Positions 21,193-34,149 of a DNA stretch of 64,000 nucleotides are shown piece after piece. Both the position numbers and the translations under genes were made by a program. How positions within the stretch are numbered: position 1 is the first letter of the stretch; each line of letters opens with the position of its first letter. The notes beneath the pieces were generated by a model, which saw nothing but the letters and a program-made list of their open reading frames with translations, ran no database searches and was not told the DNA's origin. The DNA is taken from NCBI GenBank assembly GCA_035578905.1, contig JAQJVL010000177.1, positions 830,615 through 894,614 of the forward strand, written 5' to 3'. Source of the stretch: Stictocephala bisonia (lineage: Eukaryota > Arthropoda > Insecta > Hemiptera > Membracidae).

Positions 21193-24100
21193 CTGTCTTA
21201 ATTGGAATAACGACACAGAAATACATAAAATAAACATGTTCCTCGTCATTTTTCATGCTTATAATATTGGATAATTTTGTTAGTAAATAATCAATGATAA
21301 AATAAAATTTTCTAAATAACATGGAAAAACGTATAGATAAAAAAAGGAAATTATTTTCAACAGAATTTCTGGTGACGAGCGTAAAGGAGGCGTTAGGTGA
21401 TTGGGGGGTTGAGGTGCGAGACGCGGGCAGGGAGAGGGGAGGAGTTGGCAAGACAAGAGAGAGCCAATTAAAGTCTCAATCAGCCGGTAGTTGATTAACA
21501 CCCCCCTTAATTGGACAGGTATCGTTAGTTAACACAATTATCTGTTCCGATCCGATTGGCCGATTGGATATCCGACTACGTGCTCCGCATCCCCCGTCCC
21601 ATTCATTTATTTAATGTATCTTCTGCCCAGATATGTTACAATCAGGGGAAATTTTCCCGATATTGAAGCAACATTCTGCTTAGTGCAACCCTGTTGGTCG
21701 GAAAAAAGTAAAAAGTTCAGGTTCGCTTTTATTATATTCATTTAACACTCTTAAAAGTTAAAATATTTTATACTAACTACTTGACTGACGGCGCTTCACA
21801 ATGTGAAAGAAAAATCAAAGGAAATGCTTTAAAATTTGAGCGAGCAAAAATTATTAGTTTTAAGAATTTTTAGTTTCTTCCATATGTGTCAGATAGAAGA
21901 AGTGTTGGGATGGTCCAAAAAATATGTTTTGAAAGTTCGCAAAAAAATATTTTTTAGGAAGTACATCCGAAGTAAAATATTTTTTCTTGACAACCACATT
22001 TATCACAAGGAGGTACCATATAAAATCCTATTAATAAATATCTATTTAAAGATAAAATTCATTTGATGGACTACCCACCCACCTTTCTACACCCAAGATC
22101 TCGATTCCTAAAGGATCGTCCTTTCTTCCATTTCACTCGTTTCTTTTTTTAAAGGCTTCTTAGACTTCTAACATGGTCAGCTTCTCTCTTTAATGATTCA
22201 TGCTGAGTCATTGTAAATTTAACTGCAGCGCATCGGTTAAATTAACTCAAATAGTTACAGACGAAATGACAACACCCTCTCTCTTGTTGCAAGTACATGT
22301 TCGTACACAACTTTCTCTTGCAAGTAATCTTCCAGACCCCTTTGTCAGCCAATCTCGCCGTTACACGTGGTGGTTACTGGAAGGAAATTTGCATGGGTAA
22401 AAGACATAAGAGTAACTACAATGGAGCGCAGGTCGTGATTGTTGATGACGGGTTAGTCCGTGGAACAGAAGCTAATGCTGACTGTCAGGGAGGATGTGCT
22501 GGCCACAACCACTTAGCTGGCCAGAAGGAAGTCGAGTTTGAGAACTCAAGGAGCAGGGAACTGTGAATTCCTCTGGTGCTCTGATTTCTGAAGATTTTGA
22601 AAGTTCTTTCGTAATTTGAGATTTGCATACATAGCCATGAAGAAGATGAGTCTATACGCCGGTGATATTATCTAGACCACCATCGTTTTGCCCTTTGTGT
22701 CTATTATTTGTTGAATCATAAGATGTGACAAATGCATCTCAATTTAAAAACTTAATAGAAAAGAAGATTTTAAAGAACATTATTGCCTTTGTTTTTCCAA
22801 TCTTATTGGTCTGGCTGACGTGATGAATTAAAAATATTATTCTGTCTTACGTTTTCTCACTAATTTTGACGTTTAATGTATATAAACAAACCAAGATTGT
22901 TTGTACTTTTTGTATTTTATCTTGCCTCTTTGTATTCACTAAATTTAGCTTAGAATCTAGAGAACAGTTCTCCCTCTTTTTGGTGTGGCTTTGATGTTGA
23001 AATAAATAATTATAATGTTATAAGTTGTTTTTCTAACGTTTTTGTTTGATGCAAGTGATTATTGCCTATTACTTTAGGTATTTTATGTTGTCTTTTTGAG
23101 TTATAGGATTCACTAAATTTATACCTACTTATCTATCTCAGATTGTTCCATTATGTTAGCAAAATTATAAATTGTCAACATATTATTGAGTTGTAATTCT
23201 ATTTTTGTAGTGTTTATTTTAATTTGTAAACTTTGTGACTGTATATACCTTCATAGGGTTTTATAATTGTTTTTATATGCTATAAGTATGTATTTGAACT
23301 ATTGGAACGACGAACAAATTTAGTCTGTTTGCTTGTTTTGGTATATCTTTTTTTCGAAATTAATAGTAATTTAGACCGATATACTATAAAGAAGTGTGAT
23401 CTATGTAAAAGTGATGGCATTTTAAAAAAATTATTTTGTTAAAAAATTGGGTTTCCATTACTGAACTGAATTCATGGCATATCAAATTATAGTTAATCAA
23501 AAAATACGGAGATATAAGTACGAAATGTCTTACTCCCAATAATTTCTGGGGCGTTCGAAACACGATTCATCAAATAGATTTTTTAGAGCACTTTACTGAC
23601 GTTAAGAATTGTAAATTTAAGATTTATATATTTATTCATGCCTTTCTTTTTTATTAATGAATTAATATTTTTGAGGATATTATTTTCGTAATTAAACACT
23701 CCTTTTCCTTATTTCAACGATTGCAACGGAATTATCTCGTGTAATTATATCTTTTGATTACATTTAAGTGCCACATTTTTTTTATTTTCTTCCATTTATA
23801 TAACTCACTTCCAGGTCGTTCTACTACCGACTTCACATCTCCCCACTCCGGCACACACCGTACTGTCTAATCAGAATCAGAGTTATTAGTTCGGTGTGCG
23901 GTCAGTCGATGATTCCCATCGACCATCGACACTGTTTGATCCCCCAACCATGTCCAGTCCTCCACCACGACTCTGTCCTTGGGCTTTGTCCTGACAACCG
24001 CACAGGATGTCCGCGCGCCTATTTGCGGTCGGTCTCTTAGTTTCTCCCCGCGGGCGCGGAACCAAATTAAAAAATTTTCTCGTCGTAATAAGTTTTTGGT

Positions 24101-24364
24101 TTCATGTTTTGAACCGACTAATTTCCAACTTGTTTGCCCAACGGATTTGTAGCGTGGTGCTGTTGTTAGACTATCAAGGTGTGTTGTTAGTTAGCATCAA
24201 TAGCATCATTTAATACTACGACATTTTTTATATCTTATATAGCTATGTTTTTTGGTCCTAAGAATCCTTTGGATGGCTGAAAGCATTTTTGGAAACTTAT
24301 TTTGAATGTCTTACGTTGTTTTTTGTCACTACTTTAGCGCGGTGCAATAGTAAATTTATTCTCA
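21193..24364. other. Unassigned sequence
   Basis: Mostly AT-rich. Patches of higher GC lie at 21380-21600 and 23810-24060. An 89-codon open frame at 22297-22566 and shorter ones nearby match no family I know. No gene is claimed. Confidence 0.4.
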
Positions 24365-26260
24365 GTCTATCGTTTTGTCAGTGCTCCACAATATTATCTT
24401 CGTTGTTTTTCCATCGTCTTGAAGTGCGACACGATTGTACATTCATTGTTTCTCCGACGTATTGAATTGCGATACAGTAATAAATTCATTGTTTGTCCAT
24501 CGTCATTAAGTGTGGCACAATAGTGGATTCGTTGTTTGTCTATCGTTTTGAAGTGTGGCACAATAGTGGATTCATTGTTTGTGTATCGTTTTGAAGTGTG
24601 GCACAATAGTGGATTCGTTATTTGTCTATCGTTTTGAAGTGTGGTACAATAGTGGATTCATTGTTTGTCTATCGTTTTGAAGTGTGGCAGAATAGTGGAT
24701 TCGTTGTTTGTCTATCGTTTTGAAGTGTGGCACAATAGTGGATTCATTGTTTGTCTATCGTTTTGAAGTGCGGCACAATAGTAGATTCATTGTTTGTCTA
24801 TCGTTTTGAAGTGTGGCACAATAGTGGATTCATTGTTTGTCTATCGTTTTGAAGTGTGGCACAATAGTGGATTCGTTATTTGTCTATCGTTTTGAAGTGC
24901 GGCACAATAGTGGGTTCATTGTTTGTCCATCGTCATTAAGTGTGTCGCAATAGTGGATTCTTTGTTTGTCTATCGTTTTGAAGTGCCGCACAATAGTGGA
25001 TACGTTGTTTTTCTATCGTTTTGAAGTGCGGCCCAATAGTGGGTTCATTGTTTGTCCATCGTCATTAAGTGTGTCACAATAGTGGATTCTTTGTTTGTCT
25101 ATGGTTTTGAAGTGCGGCACAATAGTGGATTCATTGTTTGTCCATCTTCATTAAGTGCGAAACAATAATGGATTTATTGTTTGTCTATGGTTTTGAAGTG
25201 CGGCACAATAGTGGATTCATTGTTTGTCCATCGTCATTAAGTGTGTCACAATAGTGGATTCATTGTTTGTCCATCGTCATTAAGTGTGTCACAATAGTGG
25301 ATTCTTTGTTTGTCCATCGTCATTAAGTGTGTCACAATAGTGGATTCTTTGTTTGTCCATCGTCATTAAGTGTGTCACAATAGTGGATTCGTTATTTGTC
25401 TATCGTTTTGAAGTGCGGCACAATAGTGGGTTCATTGTTTGTCCATCGTCATTAAGTGTGTCACAATAGTGGATTCTTTGTTTGTCTATGGTTTTGAAGT
25501 GCGGCACAATAGTGGATTCATTGTTTGTCCATCTTCATTAAGTGCGAAACAATAATGGATTTATTGTTTGTCTATGGTTTTGAAGTGCGGCACAATAGTG
25601 GATTCATTGTTTGTCCATCGTCATTAAGTGTGTCACAATAGTGGATTCATTGTTTGTCCATCGTCATTAAGTGTGTCACAATAGTGGATTCTTTGTTTGT
25701 CCATCGTCATTAAGTGTGTCACAATAGTGGATTCTTTGTTTGTCCATCGTCATTAAGTGTGTCACAATAGTGGATTCGTTATTTGTCTATCGTTTTGAAG
25801 TGCGGCACAATAGTGGGTTCATTGTTTGTCCATCGTCATTAAGTGTGTCGCAATAGTGGATTCTTTGTTTGTCTATCGTTTTGAAGTGCCGCACAATAGT
25901 GAATTCATTGTTTTTCTATTGTTTTGAGGTGCGGAACAATTGTACATTCATTGTTTCTCCGACGTATTGAATTGCGATACAGTAATAAATTCATTGTTTC
26001 TCCATCGTCATTAAGTGTGGCACAATAGTAGATTCATTGTCTGTCTATCGTTTTGAAGTGCGGCACAATAGTGGATTCATCGTTTGTCTATCGTTTTGAA
26101 GTACGGCACAACAGTACATTCATTGTTTCTCCATCGTTTTGAACTGTGGCACAATAGTGCATGCATTGTTTGTCCATCGTTTTAAAGTGTTATATAGTAG
26201 TGGATTCATTGTTTGTCCATCGTTTTGAACTGTGATATTGTAGCAGATTCATTGATAGTT
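24365..26260. repeat. 43-bp satellite with 387-bp higher-order repeat
   Basis: About 44 units of 43 bp (GCACAATAGTGGATTCATTG, TTTGTCTATCGTTTTGAAGT, GTG). Two subtypes differ in the middle: TCTATCGTTTTGAAGTG and TCCATCGTCATTAAGTG. In the centre, blocks of nine units repeat: 25021 onward matches 25408 onward with a 387-bp offset (9 x 43). The sequence at 24892 recurs at 25795 (903 bp, 21 x 43). Edge units are the most diverged, as expected from unequal exchange. Minus-strand open frames here are artefacts. Confidence 0.95.
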
Positions 26261-27544
26261 TTGAAGTGGGATAAAATTTCAAAGGTCAATAATAAATTAT
26301 GGTTTTAAGCTGTCGAAGAAAATCTCATATATATTCTATGATTTTTGCACAATGTAATGAGAAATTCGAAATTTTTAAATAACAATTTTATAGATAGAAA
26401 TATAATACAAATACAGACGTATAACTGAGATTAATCTTGTATTCGGCTCTAAAATATTTTAGAATGATAAACATTAAAAAAATTATTTTACGCATTTCAC
26501 TTAACACATACAAAGTGTTAAAATAAAATATTAAACAAAATTATCATTTGAATATTATTCTAAATTCGTTTTTATATTCTGTTTTCTAAATGTGGTTATT
26601 ACTTGTTGGAATCGACTTTTATGAAGTTGTGTTTATTAAAAATGTTCACCTTTAGTTCTAGATACTCGACAACATTTTTGTGAACACACGAAATCATTAT
26701 GTTATAAAAGTGTTTTGTCACACACATTTATTAGTAAGTAAGTTACGTATTAGCATAAATGTAAAAACACGCAAAACTAAATAATGAGTTTTAATATCGT
26801 ATTTTATGTCTGCGGCGGGCTTATGTGAGTCTGATATTTCATAAGGCCACCGCTACAGTTACCTGTGGACGGGTGGGGGGTTTTCATTAAGTGTGGAGCC
26901 TTAATGCCTGTCTGAAGCTAAGGGTGTAAGAAGGGTGACATTGCCTTGTCTGCGGTGGGGGGGAGGGTCTGTAATTGTCGCCAACGTCTCACGTACAAAA
27001 TTAACGCCAGATCGGACACCGCCGTATGAACATAACAATTATACTAATACTGGAAAAATAATTAACCTCGATAATTTATCAGGAGGAAATTATTTCTAAT
27101 TTTAATTAAAAGTGACTTTTCTTGTCCCTTTACGTAGCCTTTGTATGTGTTTGTTTGATTCAAATCTACGAATATCATTAAAAAAAGAACGTAATTCAAC
27201 AATCAATACAAACATTTTTAGTTTTATTTCGAGTTGTAATTTATAATAACTAAAATTAAACTGACACAATTATCTGATTATAAAGGAAAATACACTTTTC
27301 GGTATTTCAAAATCTATATGGCCATAAATTAAAAGATTCTAAAACTGTTCAAATGAGCATGTAAACGTTAAAAAAATCCTTAATTTCAATTGACAGTTTT
27401 TCTAATTAATTGTATTATTCATTGCACATTCAAAAATTTGATTACCATTGTCAAATAAATATTCATTCAGACATACTACAATGCTAAAAAACGTTTTGTT
27501 TTAAAACAATTCTTCCCTAATACTTTTCTACTGTTAGTAGATTT
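26261..27544. other. Unassigned sequence
   Basis: AT-rich DNA between the two large satellites. A G-rich patch lies at 26810-27020, with G-runs of 6-7. No gene or RNA recognised. Confidence 0.4.
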
Positions 27545-29990
27545 ATCCTACTATATCATAAGTTTCGTATCCTTAGTGTGAGTGGGTGAGTTATAAGTTC
27601 ATATCATAAGGTAGGGTGGTCATAAGTTTCGTATCCTTAGTGTGGGTGGGTGAGTTATAAGTTCATATCATAAGGGTGGGTGGTCATAAGTTTCGTATCC
27701 TTAGTGTGAGTGTGTGAGTTATAAGTTCATATCATATGGGTGGGTGGTCATAAGTTTCGTATCCTTAGTGTGAGTGGGTGAGTTATAAGTTCATATCATA
27801 TGGGTGGGTGGTCATAAGTTTCGTATCCTTAGTGTGAGTGGGTGAGTTATAAGTTCATATCATAAGGTAGGGTGGTCATAAGTTTCGTATCCTTAGTGTG
27901 AGTGGGTGAGTTATAAGTTCATATCATAAGGTAGGGTGGTCATAAGTTTCGTATCCTTAGTGTGAGTGGGTGAGTTATAAGTTCATATCATAAGGTAGGG
28001 TGGTCATAAGTTTCGTATCCTTAGTGTGAGTGTGTGAGTTATAAGTTCATATCATATGGGTGGGTGGTCATAAGTTTCGTATCCTTAGTGTGAGTGGGTG
28101 AGTTATAAGTTCATATCATAAGGGTGGGTGGTCATAAGTTTCGTATCCTTAGTGTGAGTGTGTGAGTTATAAGTTCATATCATAAGGGTGGGTGGTCATA
28201 AGTTTCGTATCCTTAGTGTGAGTGTGTGAGTTATAAGTTCATATCATATGGGTGGGTGGTCATAAGTTTCGTATCCTTAGTGTGGGTGGGTGAGTCATAA
28301 GTTTCGTATCCTTAGTGTGGGTGGGTGAGTCATAAGTTTCGTATCTTTAGTGTGGGTGGGTGAGTCATAAGTTTCGTATCCTTAGTGTGGGTGGGTGAGT
28401 CTTAAGTTTCGTATCTTTAGTGTGTGGATGAGTTATAAGTTTCGTATCCTTAGTGTGGGTGGGTTAGTCATGTTTCGTATCTTTAGTGTGGGTGGGTGAG
28501 TTATAAGTTTCGTATCCTTAGTGTGGGTGGGTTAGTCATGTTTCGTATCTTTAGTGTGGGTGGGTGAGTTATAAGTTTCGTATCCTTAGTGTGGGTGGGT
28601 TAGTCATGTTTCGTATCTTTAGTGTGGGTGGGTGAGTTATAAGTTTCGTATCCTTAGTGTGGGTGGGTTAGTCATGTTTCGTATCTTTAGTGTGGGTGGG
28701 TGAGTTATAAGTTTCGTATCCTTAGTGTGGGTGGGTTAGTCATGTTTCGTATCTTTAGTGTGGGTGGGTGAGTTATAAGTTTCGTATCCTTAGTGTGGGT
28801 GGGTTAGTCATGTTTCGTATCTTTAGTGTGGGTGGGTGAGTTATAAGTTTCGTATCCTTAGTGTGGGTGGGTGAGTTATAAGTTTCGTATCCTTAGTGTG
28901 GGTGGGTGAGTCATAAGTTTCGTATCTTTAGTGTGGGTGGGTGAGTCATAAGTTTCGTATCCTTAGTGTGGGTGGGTGAGTCTTAAGTTTCGTATCTTTA
29001 GTGTGTGGATGAGTTATAAGTTTCGTATCCTTAGTGTGGGTGGGTTAGTCATGTTTCGTATCTTTAGTGTGGGTGGGTGAGTTATAAGTTTCGTATCCTT
29101 AGTGTGGGTGGGTTAGTCATGTTTCGTATCTTTAGTGTGGGTGGGTGAGTTATACGTTTCGTATCCTTAGTGTGGGTGGGTTAGTCATGTTTCGTATCTT
29201 TAGTGTGTGGATGAGTTATAAGTTTCGTATCCTTAGTGTGGGTGGGTTAGTCATGTTTCGTATCTTTAGTGTGGGTGGGTGAGTTATAAGTTTCGTATCC
29301 TTAGTGTGGGTGGGTTAGTCATGTTTCGTATCTTTAGTGTGGGTGGGTGAGTTATAAGTTTCGTATCCTTAGTGTGGGTGGGTTAGTCATGTTTCGTATC
29401 TTTAGTGTGGGTGGGTGAGTTATAAGTTTCGTATCCTTAGTGTGGGTGGGTTAGTCATGTTTCGTATCTTTAGTGTGGGTGGGTGAGTTATAAGTTAGTT
29501 TCGTATCCTTAGTGTGGGTGGGTTAGTCATGTTTCGTATCTTTAGTGTGGGTGGGTGAGTTATAAGTTTCGTATCCTTAGTGTGGGTGGGTTAGTCATGT
29601 TTCGTATCTTTAGTGTGGGTGGGTGAGTTATAAGTTTCGTATCCTTAGTGTGGGTGGGTGAGTTATAAGTTTCATATCCTCTGTGGGTGGGTGAGTCATA
29701 AGTTTCGTATGCTTAGTGTGGGTGGGTGAGTTATAAATTCATATCCTAAGGGTGGGTGGTCATAAGTTTCGTATCTTTAGTGTGGGTGGGTGAGTTATAA
29801 GTTTCATATCCTCTGTGGGTGGGTGAGTCATAAGTTTCGTATCCTTAGTGTGGCTGGGTGAGTTATAAGTTTATGTCATACGGGTGGGTGGTCATAAGTT
29901 TCGTATCCTATGTGGGTGGGTGGGTAATCAGTTTCGTATCTATAAGGTAGATGGATGGGCCATACGTTTCGTGTCTGTAGTGTAGGTGAT
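27545..29990. repeat. G-rich satellite with 64-, 35- and 68-bp unit zones
   Basis: All units share CATAAGTTTCGTATCCTTAG and TGTGGGTGGGTGAGT. From about 27560 to 28260 the unit is 64 bp and includes TTATAAGTTCATATCATAAG then GGTGGGTGGT. From about 28260 it becomes 35-bp units. From about 28440 to 29640 it is mainly a 68-bp dimer of a 35-bp and a 33-bp form (the latter lacking bases in CATGTTTCG). The right edge returns to mixed 64-bp-like units. One strand is rich in GGGTGGG, so quadruplex formation is conceivable. Confidence 0.95.
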
Positions 29991-30560
29991 TGGCTGCGTT
30001 TACTTGAGAAAAGAAGATAGGTTAAATAAATATTTTATTTATTTTTTTTTAAATTTTTTAAAAACATAATCATGCCTTTGTGATATAAATTCTGCTTACA
30101 AGTATGACAGTTACCAAAAAATCACAAACCTCTTTCCCAGTCAGTTATTGTAGAGTGGACTCTACATTAGGAGCATTTGAGTTTTGGAACAGGGTGGGTG
30201 GTAAATGGGTGGTGGCTTGCCAAGCAGACGTTCAGGGTGAGCTACCACGTATTATTGTATTTCCTAGTTTAGAAATCACGCTAAGAAATTAGTTCCAAGT
30301 TGATTTACAAATAATAAAAACTCTTCAACCCTAACTTTCTTTGCGGAATCATTTTTCGCTGTATTACTGATAACTTTAACCATTAAAGCTGATCTATTGA
30401 CAAACACATCGTGTGTCTAAATAATGAACATCGAACCATTAACAGATAAACAACTACACACATGTTGCTCATAGTGTAGGGAGAAGCGTTGTTCATCTAG
30501 AGCAGTTACTGTATCTACTGCCATATTGAACGACAGAGACATTATCATTCGTATACAAAT
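29991..30560. other. Unassigned sequence
   Basis: AT-rich. A 62-codon open frame at 30104-30292 is unrecognised. The part from about 30465 resembles the left flank of the family B copy at 50.03 kb (GTTGCTCATAGTGTAGGG versus ATTGCTCATGGTGTTGGG), so family B may be over 200 bp long. Confidence 0.4.
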
Positions 30561-30564
30561 TTTG

Positions 30565-30625
30565 GCCTTTTGTGGACTGGCACAGTCTGACAACTGCGCT
30601 CAGTCCACAAACTAAAGAAATAGCA
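30565..30625 (+). repeat. Family B hairpin-core repeat, copy 3
   Basis: TTTGTGGACTG and CAGTCCACAAA form a perfect 11-bp inverted pair around GCACAGTCTGACAACTGCGC. This is the best-preserved stem of the four copies. The second part of the family (GCGCTGTTAAGCGGACAG) is not present. Confidence 0.75.
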
Positions 30626-30837
30626 AGACACTGTTAAGTATGGAGCCAATTCGTATCCGCTCTGCTTCCTAAAACTATTGGAGTTCTTTCTCTTTCCTGT
30701 TCTTTTTTGTGTTCTATTATATCAGCACGAAATTACTCCTCAAGTCTTTTGGCTCTCGGGCTACGTACTTTCCTACCAGTGTTGGTACTTCCTCTTTGGG
30801 TTTCCCTGAAATTTTGGCCATATGGTGACAATCAGTC

Positions 30838-31120
30838 CTCATGAGTACATTGTTTGTTGTAATATATATTCAAAAACGTCAGATCACCTCTGAAGGATTT
30901 ACCAGCAATATGTTTCCAAACTTCAGTTGTGGCAATTGAACCTGTGCAATTGCTCTTTAACCAATCAACCTCTTTAACAACGTTTGCACTCCTTAAAACA
31001 TAACTGTCTCGACAACTGCAGCAGTGAAATGAATATTGAAAACAGAGGCGCTTCCACGCGCGTATATTTCATCAGAAAATATGAATAAAACAAGAATGCG
31101 TTTTCGCCTTGTATTTTATC
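30838..31120 (-). other. Stop-free stretch, possible exon, unrecognised
   Basis: The minus strand is open from just after a TAA near 31120 to a TGA near 30838. It reads, in part, SCRDSYVLRSANVVKEVDWL, then KSNCTGSIATTEVWKHIAGK. Upstream of the Cys-Arg-Asp segment is a pyrimidine-containing CTGCAG acceptor-like site. No ATG fits well. No family is recognised. It could be a remnant of transposon coding sequence or chance. Confidence 0.2.
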
Positions 31121-31785
31121 TCGTAATTTACGATGTTAGACATTCATTGTCCACAAAACAGGAGGAAAGAAAGCAAAACCACCATTTGGAAGCCGGAGGT
31201 AATAATTTCCATTCACAATTGATTCACAGGCCAAATCACCCGTGCTGTCGGACCAACGACATCATTACGAGCCGGTAGGCGTCAAAATCGAAAAGTCCCG
31301 GACCAAGGCCTACTCGCCATTGAATCCTAAGACCGGATGCTGACCACTATCAAACAATGGTCCATTCGGGTGCCGAATTTACATAAATTATAACGGTATT
31401 GTTAACAAAATTACGGAGCCGTGATTTATTCCACGTTGTGTCAGGCGACAATAAATAGCTGGACACAAACACACATGAACGAACGAACGGCTGTTATGGT
31501 GGTAAATAATGAGGTACAAACTGTCCCTTCAAGGTGCACGTAGGGTCAACAAGGGTGACCAGCCCCCGCCCCGCGGTGACCAACAAAAACTACCCTCCCC
31601 CCGCCAACCACCAACTCGTTATAGGTATGTAGGCCGCAAAATAGGTGATATTATTTATTTATCTATTGATCATGTTTACTTTTACTTGTGATTTTGTTTA
31701 AAATTTAAATGTTTGTTCAATTGTATTTAAAAATGAATTCGCTTATTATAACGCTAGTACGATTAAATAACTCAAAAAGCATTTT
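31121..31785. other. Unassigned sequence
   Basis: A mixed-composition stretch. CG-richer DNA at 31500-31630 gives chance open frames. Nothing recognised. Confidence 0.35.
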
Positions 31786-31824
31786 TGTTTCAGAAGCCAA
31801 ATTCCTCTTAACTTTACTCAAAAA

Positions 31825-31920
31825 ACGATTAGTCTACAATCGGATTCGAACCTGAGCTATCCATTTAAAGAACAATGTTTTGATGCCATAGACCGCTCAA
31901 CCACCTGCTCTTCAATGCAC
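31825..31920 (-). mobile_element. tRNA-headed SINE or tRNA-like relic (family S2)
   Basis: On the minus strand GAGCAGGTGGTTGAGCGGTC resembles the D-arm/A box of Leu- or Ser-type tRNAs. Some 45 bases later GGTTCGAATCC is a perfect B box. The acceptor stem does not close and the anticodon arm is weak, so a working tRNA is unlikely. A non-tRNA tail follows toward 31790. A tRNA pseudogene is the alternative. Confidence 0.55.
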
Positions 31921-32393
31921 ATAGTGTATAATATCAAATCTATAATGTTGCAACGCAAAACAAATATAAAGTAATAAAATATATGGAAATATAAATACAA
32001 ATTAGCGATTCATAGCTAAACTGTTAAAATTAAATTCTGTTCAATTTCTAAGTGAGAAACAAAAATCTTACAGGACAGTGGGCCTAATATTCGAAACGGT
32101 ATAATTTTGAGAATTTAATAAGAATTGCTGTTAAGCTCTTGTTATTAAATAGGTCTACAAATTTGAATATTTTTGGGATAGTAAAAGTTGTTGGTGAGCG
32201 TGGTGTTACCTCTACACGTAGCAAGTCGTGGTCCAACATGTTATGGTAGGCCTATTCGTAGGTTGGGTGATCAAATGAACTATTAAAAATGTATGAAAAT
32301 AAAATTATCACCATTTTCAATTATTTTATGAATAAAATTATTAATCTCTTTTGACAATGAAGTATAATTATTAATGTTTAAAATTATATTAAT
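31921..32393. other. Unassigned AT-rich sequence
   Basis: Nothing recognised except one TAGGCCTA palindrome at 32247. Confidence 0.4.
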
Positions 32394-32890
32394 ACTAGCC
32401 GACAGCCCTTGCTTCGCTACTGCGTGGTTCTCTACGCTTGCTTAACACCCTTCATCCGTGGTACTAAGCCATCACAACGATGTAAAAGCTCATCCTGCTG
32501 CCGTTCTCTTTAGGTAACAAATTCGTATAGTCTAGAAACCCCTTTAAGTCCACTTAAGGGGGATGCAATCATGTTATAGTTGGTAGAAATTACCTTAAAC
32601 GTTCCACAATGAAGACTAAATTAGGCAATCTGTTGTCACAAGTTTATGTTTTTTTATATCAGCAGTTTAAAATAAATTATAAAATGAAATTAATTTCAAT
32701 GCTACCTTATTTATTGCAATCAAAAAAAAGGAAACGTTGAGGAGCTTTTTCAGTACCTTAAGAATGGAGTATCGATAAATCCTTTGCTAGTGGTTCATTA
32801 TGATACAATAGCTAATTTTCCCATAAAAATTTCATTAAAATATATTCTATGGTTCTGGAGATTTCGTGATCAGTCGTTTATGGACCATAC
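32394..32890 (-). mobile_element. Helitron-like non-autonomous element, family C copy 2
   Basis: Starts on the + strand with ACTAGCCGACAGCCCTTGCT then TCGCTACTGCG, the reverse complement of a Helitron-like 3' end with its hairpin. It shares GTGGTTCTCTACGCTTGCTT, CATCCTGCTGCCGTTCTC and TATAGTCTAGAAA with 19922-20400. The far end has TTTCATTAAAATATATTC, equivalent to the ATTTTGATGAAATT block on the other strand. It is non-coding. Confidence 0.6.
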
Positions 32891-33844
32891 TGTATTTATT
32901 AAGATTTATGTAATCAAAAGTTGTTAGACTAATAGTTGTTTGTTTCTTGAGTTTATTGATTGTTTTTATACACTTTTTATTTATTTTTTTTCTAAGAAAA
33001 TCTGCTAATCAGTTGACCTCTCCTTCAATCCTTTATAGAATTATATCAGGTTTGTGTGTGTGTGTGCGTGCGCGTGTGTGTTTTCTTGTTTAAAGGCATT
33101 TTAGGTATAGACTTAAGTAGACTACGTCACCGATATATAATGGGGGTTAAGAAGGAGAGAATTTTGAAGTAGAAGGCAATTTTCTTTTCTATAAAAATTA
33201 GGAGTATCTCATGCAACGGTCAGTAACTAGGCTACATTCATTCAAATTAATAAATACGCATTTACAATGTTATCAAAAAAACTCCAGTTGCGAACAGCCA
33301 AGGACCAATCAAACGAGGCCGACGATAATGGAAAATGTTGTAAACAAGTAAGTTCCACTGTGTGTATAAACAAAGAATTATTTTCCCCGGAAATCCAAAC
33401 TAATCAACGTAGGTAATCCTTTCCAGACGACCCCCCCCCCCGCCCGCCCGCCCACATCGCCACACGAGACAATTTTCCAAGATGGCAGAAAATAATCAAG
33501 TTAGGAAATTCATTAAGACTGGTTAGTGTTGGACTAAGGGCGAGCCGGTGGGAGGGGTGGTGTGGACAGGGGCGATCTCTCACGTGGACTGGGGGTGGTC
33601 GGGGGGGTGCCACGTACAAAATTAACACGCGGTCAACGGTCTGCAGCATGTGTGACGGTCTCCGGTCTTACTAAATAACTAAACAAAACTTGCCCCCGCT
33701 CGGCCTACGGAACATGGAGAATTAGTTAACGTAAACACTACGAGGACGTCAAAGTACCGAAGTTCACGGCGGATTTTTTATAAGGTTATACACAACTTTA
33801 TCTCTAACGCAACTGACAGCAGAATCTCATTATTTTTAAGATTG
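32891..33844. other. Unassigned sequence with TG microsatellite and GC-rich patch
   Basis: A (TG)n/(CG) run at 33051-33083 and a C/G-run-rich patch at 33425-33640 are the only features. Chance open frames lie in the GC-rich part. Confidence 0.5.
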
Positions 33845-34060
33845 CTACTATAGACCCACCCACCTTCAAATTATAGTAACCAACTGCGGCCTGCCTCATT
33901 CCTTACGAAATCTCTATCAATGACCCACCCACCTTCCGAATGATAGTGACCAACTGTGGCCTGTCTCATTCCTTACGAAATCTCTATCAATGACCCACCC
34001 ACCTTCCGAATGATAGTGACCAACTGTGGCCTTTCATTCCTTATGAAATTTCAATCAACT
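33845..34060. repeat. 70-bp tandem repeat, three units
   Basis: The unit contains GACCCACCCACCTTCCGAAT, GATAGTGACCAACTGTGGCC, TGTCTCATTCCTTACGAAAT and CTCTATCAAT. The second and third units are nearly identical; the offset from 33921 to 33991 is exactly 70 bp. A degenerate fourth unit trails to about 34130. Confidence 0.9.
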
Positions 34061-34149
34061 ACCCGCCCACCTTTTTACGATCGTCACCCAATGTGACCTG
34101 TCAAATCCCTTATGAAATATGTGCAAATGATCTATTTTACTTTCCGAAA

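Noticed and set aside
26985..33626. Shared 16-mer CACGTACAAAATTAAC at about 26990 and 33611, both in G-rich patches
   Set aside because: A single 16-base match within 64 kb of AT-rich DNA is near chance expectation, and the flanks do not align.
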